Below are positions 46,501 to 57,244 of a stretch of 64,000 nt of DNA, in pieces (the first letter of the stretch is position 1; each line of letters starts with the position of its first letter). The DNA is from Triticum aestivum. Taxonomy: Eukaryota; Streptophyta; Magnoliopsida; Poales; Poaceae. The stretch covers positions 522,107,184 to 522,171,183 of the forward strand of contig NC_057795.1 in the NCBI RefSeq assembly GCF_018294505.1, in the 5' to 3' direction. The notes below the pieces were generated by a model that was not told the origin of the DNA, made no database searches, and worked only from the letters and a program-made list of their open reading frames with translations. Position numbers and translations under genes: made by a program.

Positions 46501-47746
46501 TTTTGCGTTCCTTACGCGGTTGGGTGATTTATGGGACCCCCTTGATAGTTCGCTTTGAATAAAACTCCTCCAGCAAGGCCCAACCTTGGTTTTACCATTT
46601 GCCACCTAAGCCTTTTTCCCTTGGGTTCTGCAGACTCAAGGGTCATCTTTATTTCAGCCCCCCCGGGCCAGTGCTTGTCTAAGTGTTAGTCCGAACTAGA
46701 GCCCTTTGCAGCGCCCCCTTAGGGAAACTTGAGGTCTGGTTTTAGTTGTACGGATTGCTCATCCGGTGTTGCCCTGAGAACGAGATATGTGCAGCTCCTA
46801 TCGGGATTGTCGGCGCATCGGGCGGCTTTGCTAGTCTTGTTTTACCATTGTCGAAATGTCTTGTAAACCGGGATTCCGAATCTGATCGGGTGTTCCTGGG
46901 AGAAGGTCTATTCCTTCGTTGATTGCGAGAGCTTGTCATGGGCTAAGTTGCGACACCCCTGCAGGGTATAATCTTTCGAAAGCCATGCCTGCGGTTATAG
47001 GCAGATGGGAATTTGTTAATGTCCGGTTGTAGATAACTTGACACCAGATACGAATTAAAATGCATCAACCGTGTGTGTAGCCGTGATGATCTATTCTCGG
47101 CGGAGTCTGGGAAGTGAACACGGTTTGTGTTATGTTTGGCGTAAGTAGGAGTTCAGGATCACTTCTTGATCATTGCTAGCTTCACGACCGTTCCATTTGC
47201 TCTCTTCTCGCTCTTATTTGCGTATGTTAGCCACCATATATGCTTAGTCGCTGCTGCAACCTCACCACTTTACCCCTTCCTTTCCCATAAGCTTAAATAG
47301 TCTTGATCTCGCGGGTTTTGAGATTGCTGAGTCCTCGTGACTCACCAGATACTATCACAACAGTTGCAGGTGCCGACGATACCAGTGCAGGCGATGCAAC
47401 CGAGCTCAGATGGGAGCTCAACAAAGATCTTAGTTGTTGCTATGTTTTGTTTCATGTTGATCAGTAGTGGAGCCCAGTTGGGACGATCGGGGATCTAGCA
47501 GTTGGGTTATCTTCTTTTCTTTTGGCTTCGTCCGTAGTCGGACTATGTGTGTACTCTGAATGATGTATGATTTATTATATGTTCATTGTGTGAAGTGGCG
47601 ATTGTAAGCCAACTCTTTATCCCATTCTTGTTCATTACATGGGATTGTGTGAAGATGACCCTTCTTGCGACAAAAACCACAATGCGGTTATGCCTCTAAG
47701 TCATGCTTCGACACGTGGGAGATATAGCCGCATCGTGGGTGTTACA
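43507..47746 (+). repeat. LARD-like LTR 2 (4240 bp), shared between units
   Basis: Same termini and GC block as LTR 1. In the last 360 bp only about three substitutions and one indel separate them. It serves as the 3' LTR of unit 1 and the 5' LTR of unit 2. Confidence 0.85.
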
Positions 47747-50700
47747 AGTTGGTAATCAGAGCCATCCCCGACTTAGGAGCCCCCTGCTTGATTGTTTGCT
47801 GGCGTTGTTGAGTCTAGAACAAAAATGTTTTGAGTCTTAGGATTATATATATCGGAGAGTAGGATTCTTTTTACTCCTCAGTCCCTTCGTCGCTCTGGTG
47901 AGGTCTCCTGACGTAGATGTTTTGACTTTCCTCTCCTCAAATTTCACTAAAAATTTTTAGGATCACGCGGGTATCTTGGAATCGTTCCGATGGTTTTGTG
48001 ACGAGAACATTGTTCTTGGTGCCTCCTGTCTATTATGTGGCTTTGACCCGGGGAGTTGAGCTCCGAGGTGTTGTCGTCATAATTTTATCGTTGCAGTTCT
48101 GGAATACCTGAGTTTTGCCGACATCGAAAATCTCTTTTATGCAGTTGTTGGTGAGATAACCTCGATAACCCAGTACTGGGGCGAGCTCGAGAGTATTGCC
48201 ATAACTCGTATAACGGATGCTTTTCGAAGGTTGAGGTACACGATTTCCGAAGGTTTCTTGGTTATGTGTTGACGGATGGATACAGCTTGGATGTAGGTAT
48301 TGTTAGTTTTGGGTGAGATATATATTGCTTCCCCTGTATCCCCAACACCAGATTGCATAACCAGAAAGTTTCGGGAGTTTTATAGGTGGGAATTCAAGTA
48401 GCTCCTAGAATATCTTTTCGACAGATGCATGATATGAGATTGGGGTTTGACGTCTAGTGGTCCGCCTTTCCACGGTCGTTTTTACAGTGGTCTCGTTGTG
48501 TCTTAAAGAACCCTTGGCTATGCTGGTTCGGGGACACTTCGTATGTCATGTGCACTGCCTTGTACATGATGGTGCTGTACACTCGAGCCCGTGTGGGCCC
48601 CACCACGAAAACTTCGGACGAAATCTCTATCATATGTTTGTTCCGGCTTATTCTGCAAGCCAAATCCTTTGTTTTGTTTTGAGTTGTGGTATTCGAGTTG
48701 CTTCGAAGTCAAATGTTGAATCCATACCTTTCCTAAACGGTGTTCTCATATTGCTATGTGAATACTAGTCCTTCTTGATCATCGAGGTCATCATGTTAAT
48801 TCTTTTCCAACCGGTGCGCTTCTCTTCGAGATGATCCCATCATTCTTCCCATCCGCAAGATCAATTCTAAGTTTTCTCAACGGTGTTTGTTTCATCCGCA
48901 CCAAGTTGTCTTTGTTTTTACCCACCCTCCCACCCTTTCTTTTCTTCAAGGACTCAGATTTCTTAATCGGGTATCCTTTTATTTGTGAGAAGTCTCTTCA
49001 TTCGTTTCTTTCAATGTTATTACCCGGTGATTATCATGAAGTTGGCTAGGAGTTTCAAGTTCATCATTCTTCGTTATTTTTCTTCTCCGGTGGATCCAAT
49101 TCAAGCTTTCGGTGTTGATCACATCCTTATCCTCATTCAAATGCTATCCCATGCCGGTGCCTCTCATAATTGTTCACCTCTCTCTATTCTTATCCGGAGT
49201 GCTCTAGATATCTCGGAAGATTCGTGTTTCCATTCTCAATCCGTTCAAGTTATTTTGAGGTTGTTATCTCATTCAAGCCATTTAATTCAACCGACGCAAT
49301 CTCTCTTTTAAATCGTTCAACGGTGTTTTCCTTTTGAGTGGGCCCTAACCCACAGGTCTTTTCCCAGAATCTTTCCTGACTCTCCTAATTTTCCCGGAGC
49401 TATTCCCAAATTCTTTTGAAGTTTGACGTAAGTATGAATTTTCATTAGTCATATTCCTTCTTCAAGATCGCTTTTAAAACATTTTCATCATTGGTTCATC
49501 ATTTCTATTCTTCGTTGTTCCGGAGTATCTCAACAATGCATGGTGTTTCTCATCATCATTCTCAACATTTGAAGACCGAAGAAGAGGTTCTCTTAAATCT
49601 TGCTCCATTCTCTTCAAGATTCATGGTTCCAGCTTCATGCCATCCTCATAATTGTTTTCGATTGTGAGAATTCTTTTCAACCATCACGACGCATTCATGA
49701 GTTTCTTTTCCTTTCTCGATCATCTGAAGGCCATCATTATGAATTATTCATCTCAGCTTTCAGCTTCTCGTTCTCGAATCTTCCGGTTGCATCGTCCAGA
49801 TTCCTTATCAGCTCATGATCTCTTTGTTCTCATGTATCTAAATTCTGTCAAGTATCTTCATTCATTTTCCAATTCTTCCGGTGATTTGTGCCTTTGCTAA
49901 TCTCTTTTCAATTCTTACGGTGGTTTGTTCAATATTTCTCTTCCTTCGTTATCATATAATTCATCTTCTTTTGTTATTTCAATCCACGGTGGTTCCATCA
50001 ATTCCTTCTGAAGTTTGCGCTATATCTCTATCTGTAATCATTTTTCAATGAGAATAAGTAGTATGCCAAATCCGTTGCTTGTCATCATTTAAATTGGTGA
50101 AGGATAGGCATGAATAATTCTTATTATTGTTTCATCCAAGTGATCTAGTTTCTTCTTTCCAGAGTTGTCATCATGTCACATTTCTCGGTTCGAGATGCTT
50201 CATCTTTTCTTTTACCGGAGTTCTTCATGGAGGCTCTACATGGTGGCTCATCAAGGATTCCTTTCATCCTTCAATTGTTCTTCAAGATTTCTCTCGAAGT
50301 TAAGATCCGCCAAGCTACACTCTAAAATAAACATGGTGCTCAACACATTTTTTTTGTGAGGAGTTCAAGCATTCTTTATCGTGCATTTGAAGTGCAATTC
50401 TTCCTACCTTATCTTTTGAGGTGGTGTTATGTCACTCTTGACAATTTCCTTCATGTTTCATGATTCATATGTTGTCAAGAACGAGGTATTTTAAATCCAT
50501 CAATCTCTTCGTTGGAGTTATCTTGGTATAGATTTCACCTAAAGCCTTCCCTAAGGAATGTTGTATTGTGGTGCTTATCAATGATCCAAGTTTTCTCCTA
50601 TCCTCTCAGCGAAAGCAGTTTTCATCTCTTCGTTGATCTCAAGCAAGCAATTGTTTCCGTTAGTGGCCGGTTGTCACCTCATAATTTTGAGATGTTTTCC

Positions 50701-51334
50701 ATAAGCCCACTACAAGCTTATTCGTTTCGTTGTTGGTTTCCAACAACTCCGTTATAACCTTCTTGGAAGGCTGCTTTCCAAGCTCATTTGTGGCAGAAGT
50801 TGGCATTTTCTTCTCCATTCTGTTATTCCAATGATCTATCTTCTATTATTTCTTCCGGAGGCATTGTGATGTTGCTCTTTTCACTCATCATCTCGAATTG
50901 TGAGGATCGTGTTCTTTTCGTGCTTATCCATTTAACCGGAATGTTGTGTCATCTCTTCAAGTTCTTTTCATCTTATCAAGTCTTGCATCTCCTTTCAACC
51001 GGAGTGCTGTCCGAATTTGTTCTTCCTTGTTCCTTATTTATCTCGTTTCAACCAGAGTGGTTCAATTCCTTCTTGTCAATTGTACTCGTCATTCATAGCT
51101 TTGCAACCTCCAAGGTTCACATGGTGTTCCTTGTTTCTATTTTCTACCGCAGTGCTCTCAATTGTGTTCAACTCTGTTGTGTTCCTTTCTTCAACTTTTC
51201 AACCTCTCAAGGTTCTTTGGTTTCACTCTTTTGTCAAAGAAGCAACTTAGTTTTACCTCTTCTCTTCCTCTTCCGTTTCTCTCCGGTGCCATCCTAGATC
51301 TCGGGACGAGATCCTCTTGTAGTGGTTGGAGTGT
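47747..51334 (+). mobile_element. LARD-like internal domain 2 (3588 bp, non-coding)
   Basis: Copy of internal domain 1, nearly identical over its first 1.5 kb. A patch near 49680-50100 carries many small indels relative to domain 1. The primer site follows LTR 2 as in domain 1. Confidence 0.8.
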
Positions 51335-54300
51335 TGTAACGCCCCGAGACCGAGCTCCAGAAGACTTCCAGCTATTCCGAGTTTCCGTGGTGTTTTCTTT
51401 GGTGCTTGCTCATTTCTATTTGCATTGCATCTGCATCATGCCATCATGCCATTTAATTTTTTAAAACTCAACTAAATAAATTGCATAGATCTTTGATCTA
51501 TTTAAACCGAGGGAACTCACATGGTGACTTCTCTTTTAACATATCCTCCAATATTAGGGAGCTATATTAAATATTTCATTTTTCGAAATCACCATAACAC
51601 ACTTGCAAAATAATTTCGTCCTTTTTCTGCTTCAAGTTTGGTCTCTAACCTTGCCAATAATTCTTTCATCGCTTTCCGGAGCTCCACCAAAAATCTCAAC
51701 ATTTTTGGACACTTCTCAAACCCGTCCTAGTTAAAACCATTTGGATTAAATTCAAAGGAGTTTGAATTTATATCTTTTGATCATGCCATTTCTATTTTTC
51801 CTGGAACAAGCACATTTTTGTGAGTCCATGAAATTTATCCCCATGCCCAAATTCTATCTCTACCTTCCTTTCTTCTCCTTTTTCCTCTTTGACATTTTCT
51901 GTTTTTGGGAGAAAGGAGAAGAAGGAGAGCAGCCGTAGCTCGGCCTGCTCGTAGCAGCCGGCCCAGGCCACCGTGGCCTCCCTAAGCCTAGCAGCCAGGC
52001 CGACCCACCAAGGCCAAGGCCCAGCCGACCCCTGCCCTTAACCCTAGCCCCCTCGATCGATCCCCATCTCTCGATCCTTCCTCCAGCGCCGCCAACCTCC
52101 CTCGTCCTCATCCTGATCGCGCTGCCAGGGGAGAGCCGAACGCCCGATCCCCACCTCTCTCGCTCGCAGTCCCGCTCGGTCCCCCTCGTCTCTTCCTTCC
52201 TCCACTCTCTCCCTCGCGCCGCCACACGCAGGGATGAGGAGCCCCGACAACCGCTCCTCCTCTGCCTCGCGTCACCCTCCAGTGCCGCCCCCGTCCGGAT
52301 CTGTTGGGCCCATCCATGGCCGCGCCTCCCTGCTGCCGAGGCCCCGCCGCCAAGTCCCACCTGCGGCGTCCTGGTGAGCGCCGGGTCGAACGGCAGCAGC
52401 TCCTCCTTGCCTCGTCCACGTCAACGGGAGCCGTGCCTAGGACCTCTGCAACCTCGCCGGAGTGAGCTCGTCCCCGCTGCGCCAAGCCCCTCTCAATCGA
52501 CCCCGCACGCCGTCGCAGAAACTTCGTCTCCGTCAGTCGGTGCAGCAGTGCCACCGCAGTTACTGCCCCGACCTCCGCGACCAGCGCCTCCACTACCTCC
52601 CCGTCGCTGCGCCAGCCTCCAGCATCGCGCCCCTGTTGCTGCTGATGCCAAGCCCAATGGTCACCGAGCGTGAAATTTGCCAAGTACCACCAAGTTCCTG
52701 ATGGATGCGCCAAGTCCCCAGCGAGACCTGTTTTCGTCAAGTTCGACTACACGGCTATGACCTCGGAGTTGGACCGCAAGCGCCAAGTACCCCACCGGCA
52801 AGACCACACGGACGCTCGAACGACTACAGGACCGGAACGCCTACTACATGGATACGCCAAGTTCTGCTTCGAACATGTACGGCTACACGACGACCCGCCG
52901 AGATTCCGTGAACGTCTACTTCCACTACCGCCGCCGCCGTGTACGACTACTTCCTCTACCGACGCCGTGTACAACTACTTCCACGATGTCCCGTGAACGC
53001 CTACTTCCTCTACACCGCTCCGAACTCGTTCCTCCCCGAATGCACGCTTCGAAGGTATAAACCCTGAGGAGACCGCCCGTGAACGAATGCATGTGTTGTG
53101 TGAGATGCACCATATGTTTGCACCGTGTCCGAATTGTCACTCGTTTGCCATGCCACCGTCCCGTGGGAACCCGGAAGTCGGGAGCACCCCACCAGCTCTA
53201 GCATGTTTGCGCACATCCGCAACTTCTCTCTTGCATCGGTATCTCAATCGAGTTACCGGAACCGATATGTTGCCGTGGCACCATTTTCGGATATGTGCCG
53301 TGGCATCATTTTTGTTATCGTTGTCGTGGCACCATTTTCGTTATCGTTGCGTGGCACCCTTTTGTTCTGCCATGGGTGACAGATGCTCCTATCATGCTCA
53401 TGTCAACATTTTCATAAAAATTGCATAGAACTTGCATATGTCATCCGCATCATGATAACAACAATTAAAATGCTTAAAATTGTTTGTTTGCTTAATTGCT
53501 AATGACATTGGGGATTTTCGGAATTGTTGTTTGTTGTTTCCGGCCTCATTTAAACCTTGCCTAAATGTGTTAATTATGCTTCACCCCTTGCCATGTTTAA
53601 TAACATTAATATTGTTGTACCTAACGAGAGAGAACTAAATAATTGATGTGGTGTTCCGTCAATATGCAACTCGTTGCATATTGAGCTCCACTTAATTGTA
53701 GTGTTGTTTGTTGCACTTTGCCATGCCATGCCTCATTAAACCGGACATGCATCATACTTGATTGTGCATCATGCCATGATTATGCTTGTGTGTTTACCAT
53801 GTTGTTTGCTTCTTTCCGGTTTGCTTCTCTCGTTAGCTTCGGTTTCGTTCCGGAGTTGTGAGGATTCGTTCGACTACGTCCGTTTGTCTTCTTCATGGAC
53901 TCGTTCTTCTTCCTATCGGGATTTCAGGCAAGATGACCATTACCCTTGATATCACTTCTATCTTTGCTTGCTAGTTGCTTCGTTCTATCGCTATGCTGCG
54001 CTACCTATCACTTGTTTACCATGCCTCCCATATTGCCATGTCAGCCTCTAACCTTTTCACCCTTCCTAGCAAACCGTTGTTGGCTATGTTACCGCTTTGC
54101 TCAGCCCCTCTTATAGCGTTGTTAGTTGCAGGTGAAGTTGAAGATTGCTCCATGATGGACAGGATTATGTTGGGATATCACAATATCTCTTATTTAATTA
54201 ATGCATCTATATACTTGGTAAAGGGTGGAAGACTCGGCCTTATGCCTGGTGTTTTGTTCCACTCTTGCCGCCCTAGTTTCCGTCATACCGGTGTTATGTT

Positions 54301-55553
54301 CCCGGATTTTGCGTTCCTTACGCGGTTGGGTGATTTATGGGACCCCCTTGACAGTTCGCTTTGAATAAAACTCCTCCAGCAAGGCCCAACCTTGGTTTTA
54401 CCATTTGCCACCTAAGCCTTTTTCCCTTGGGTTCTGCAGACTCAAGGGTCATCTTTATTTTAACCCCCCCCCCGGGCCAGTGCTCCTTCGAGTGTTGGTC
54501 CGAACTGAGTAACCTGCGGGGCCACCTCGGGGAAACTTGAGGGCTGGTTTTACTCGTAGTTGTCTCATCCGGTGTGCCCTGAGAACGAGATATGTGCAGC
54601 TCCTATCGGGATTTGTCGGCACATCGGGCGGCTTTGCTGGTCTTGTTTTACCATTGTCGAAATGTCTTGTAAACCGGGATTCCGAGTCTGATCGGGTCTT
54701 CCTGGGAGAAGGTCTATTCCTTCGTTGATCGCGAGAGCTTGTCATGGGCTAAGTTGGGACACCCCTGCAGGGTATAATCTTTCGAAAGCCGTGCCTGCGG
54801 TTATAGGCAGATGGGAATTTGTTAATGTCCGGTTGTAGATAACTTGACACCAGATACGAATTAAAACGCATCAACCGCGTGTGTAGCCGTGATGGTCTCT
54901 TCTCGGCGGAGTCCGGGAAGTGAACACGGTTTTGGGTTATGTTTGACGTAAGTAGGAGTTCAGGATCACTTCTTGATCATTGCTAGCTTCACGACCGTTC
55001 CATTTGCTCTCTTCTCGCTCTTATTTGCGTATGTTAGCCACCATATATGCTTAGTCGCTGCTGCAACCTCACCACTTTACCCCTTCCTTTCCCATAAGCT
55101 TAAATAGTCTTGATCTCGCGGGTTTTGAGATTGCTGAGTCCTCGTGACTCACCAGATACTATCACAACAGTTGCAGGTGCCGATGATACCAGTGCAGGTG
55201 ATGCAACCGAGCTCAGATGGGAGCTCAACGAAGATCTTAGTTGTTGCTATGTTTCGTTTCATGTTGATCAGTAGTGGAGCCCAGTTGGGACGATCGGGGA
55301 TCTAGCAGTTGGGTTATCTTCTTTTCTTTTGGCTTCGTCCGTAGTCGGACTATGTGTGTACTCTGAATGATGTATGATTTATTATATGTTCATTGTGTGA
55401 AGTGGCGATTGTAAGCCAACTCTTTATCCCATTCTTGTTCATTACATGGGATTGTGTGAAGATGACCCTTCTTGCGACAAAAACCACAATGCGGTTATGC
55501 CTCTAAGTCGTGCTTCGACACGTGGGAGATATAGCCGCATCGTGGGTGTTACA
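51335..55553 (+). repeat. LARD-like LTR 3 (4219 bp), with a divergent 5' end
   Basis: Termini TGTAACGCCCCGAG and GTGGGTGTTACA. The first ~110 bp differ strongly from LTRs 1 and 2, and further divergent patches lie near 53040-53720 and 54465-54560. The rest is about 98-99 percent similar. Confidence 0.85.
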
Positions 55554-55902
55554 AGTTGGTAATCAGAGCCATCCCCGACTTAGGAGCCCCCTGCTTGATT
55601 GTTTGCTGGCGTTGTTGAGTCTAGAACAAAAATGTTTTGAGTCTTAGTATTATATATATCGAAGAGTAGGATTCTTTTTACTCCTCAGTCCCTTCGTCAC
55701 TCTGGTGAGGTCTCCTGACGTAGATGTTTTGACTTTCCTCTTCTCAAATTTCACTAAAATTTTTTTTAGGATCACGCGGGTATCTTGGAATCATTCCGAT
55801 GGTTTTGTGACGAGAACATTGTTCTTGGTGCCTCCTGTCTATTTATGTGGCTTTGACCCGGGGAGTTGAGCTCCGAGGTGTTGTCGTCATAATTTTATCG
55901 TT
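55554..55902 (+). mobile_element. Partial third LARD internal domain
   Basis: The primer site and the first ~350 bp of an internal domain, matching 39905 and 47747 onward, stop abruptly at ATTTTATCGTT. The remainder and the fourth LTR that must once have followed are deleted. Confidence 0.85.
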
Positions 55903-55922
55903 GACCCGGGGAGTTGAGCTCC
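55853..55922. other. Deletion junction with a 22 bp templated duplication
   Basis: TTGACCCGGGGAGTTGAGCT occurs at 55853 and again at 55901, 48 bp later. In the other LARD copies, DNA after TTTTATCGTT continues GCAGTTCTGG. Here it continues with the duplicated piece and then Angela LTR sequence (CCTCCCTTTATATAGG). Confidence 0.85.
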
Positions 55923-57239
55923 TCCCTTTATATAGGCGAAAGAGAGGGGGGAGGGCGCAGCCTTGCCCCTTCCTCCAAGGAAGGGGTGCGGCCAAGAGGG
56001 GGGGGGGGAGGATCCATCCTCCCCAAGGCAACTCGGAGGTGCCTTCCCCTCTTTGGACTCTCTCCTCTCCAAGTCTCCTTGGCGCATGGGCCTCTTGGGG
56101 CTGGTGCCCTTGGCCCATAGGGGCCAAGGCGCACCCCCTACAGCCCATGTGCCCCCCCGGGGTAGGTGGACCCCCCGGTGGACCCCCGGACCCCTTTCGG
56201 CACTCCCGGTACAATACCGATAAAGTGCGAAACTTTTCCGGCGACCAAAATAAGACTTCCTATATATAAATCTTTACCTCCGGACCATTCCGGAACTCCT
56301 CGTGATTTCCAAGATCTCATCCGGGACTCCGAAAACATTCAGTTTGCTGCATACTCATATTCATACAACCCTAGCATCACCGAACCTTAAGTGTGTAGAC
56401 CCTACGGGTTCGGGAGACATGCAGACATGACCGAGACGGCTCTCGGGCAATAACCAACAGCGGGATCTGGATACCCATGTTGGCTCCCACATGTTCCATG
56501 ATGATTTCATCGGATGAACCACGATGTCGAGGATTCGATCAACCCCGTATGCAATTCCCTTTGTCAATCGGTACGTTACTTGCCCGAGACTCGATTGTCG
56601 GTATCCCAATACCTAATTCAGTCTCGTTACCGGCAAGTAACTTTACTCGTACCGTAATGCATGATCCCGTGACCAACCACTTTGGTCACTTTGAGCTCAT
56701 TATGATGATGCATTACCGAGTGGGCCCACAGATACCTCTCCATCATACGGAGTGACAAATCCCAGTCTCGATCCATGTCAACCCAACAGACACTTTCGGA
56801 GATACCTGTAGTGCACCTTTATAGTCACCCAGTTACGTTGTGACGTTTGGTACACCCAAAGCACTCTTACGGTATCCGGGAGTTACACGATCTCATGGTC
56901 TAAGGAAGAGATACTTGACATTGAAAAAGCTCTAGCAAAATGAACTACACGATCTTGTGCTATGCTTAGGATTGGGTCTTGTCCATCACATCATTCTCCT
57001 AATGATGTGATCCTGTTATCAATGACATCCAATGTCCATGGTCAGGAAACCGTAACCATCTATTGATCAACGAGCTAGTCAACTAGAGGCTTACTAGGGA
57101 CATGGTGTTGTCTATGTACCCACACATGTATCTGAGTTTCCTATCAATACAATTATAGCATGGATAACAAAAGATTATCATGAACAAGGAAATATAATAA
57201 TAACTAATTTATTATTGCCTCTAGGGCATATTTCCAACA
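55921..57239 (-). repeat. Truncated 5' LTR of the minus-strand Angela
   Basis: Matches 32683-33990. The U3 part and the TATA-type box (TTTATATA on plus, 55927-55934) are kept. R, U5 and the primer site are missing. It ends TTTCCAACA next to the CATCG duplication. Confidence 0.9.
55927..55934 (-). promoter_or_regulatory. TATA box of the truncated Angela LTR
   Basis: TATATAAA on the minus strand lies a few bases from the deletion junction. Any transcript started here would enter the LARD array in antisense. Confidence 0.5.
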
Positions 57240-57244
57240 CATCG
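57240..57244. other. Right target-site duplication of the minus-strand Angela, CATCG
   Basis: Exact repeat of 32262-32266. Removing one copy together with the insertion restores an open exon. Confidence 0.95.

Larger units (their letters stand above)
32267..57239 (-). mobile_element. Minus-strand Angela-type Copia insertion, mostly replaced by a LARD array (24973 bp)
   Basis: Outer termini TGTTGGGGAACGTAG (left) and ATATTTCCAACA (right) are the ends of an Angela LTR read backwards. The same 5 bp, CATCG, flanks both. Inside are the complete 3' LTR, about 1.67 kb of 3' internal sequence, the LARD array, and a truncated 5' LTR. The gag, protease, integrase, leader and primer site are gone. Confidence 0.9.
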
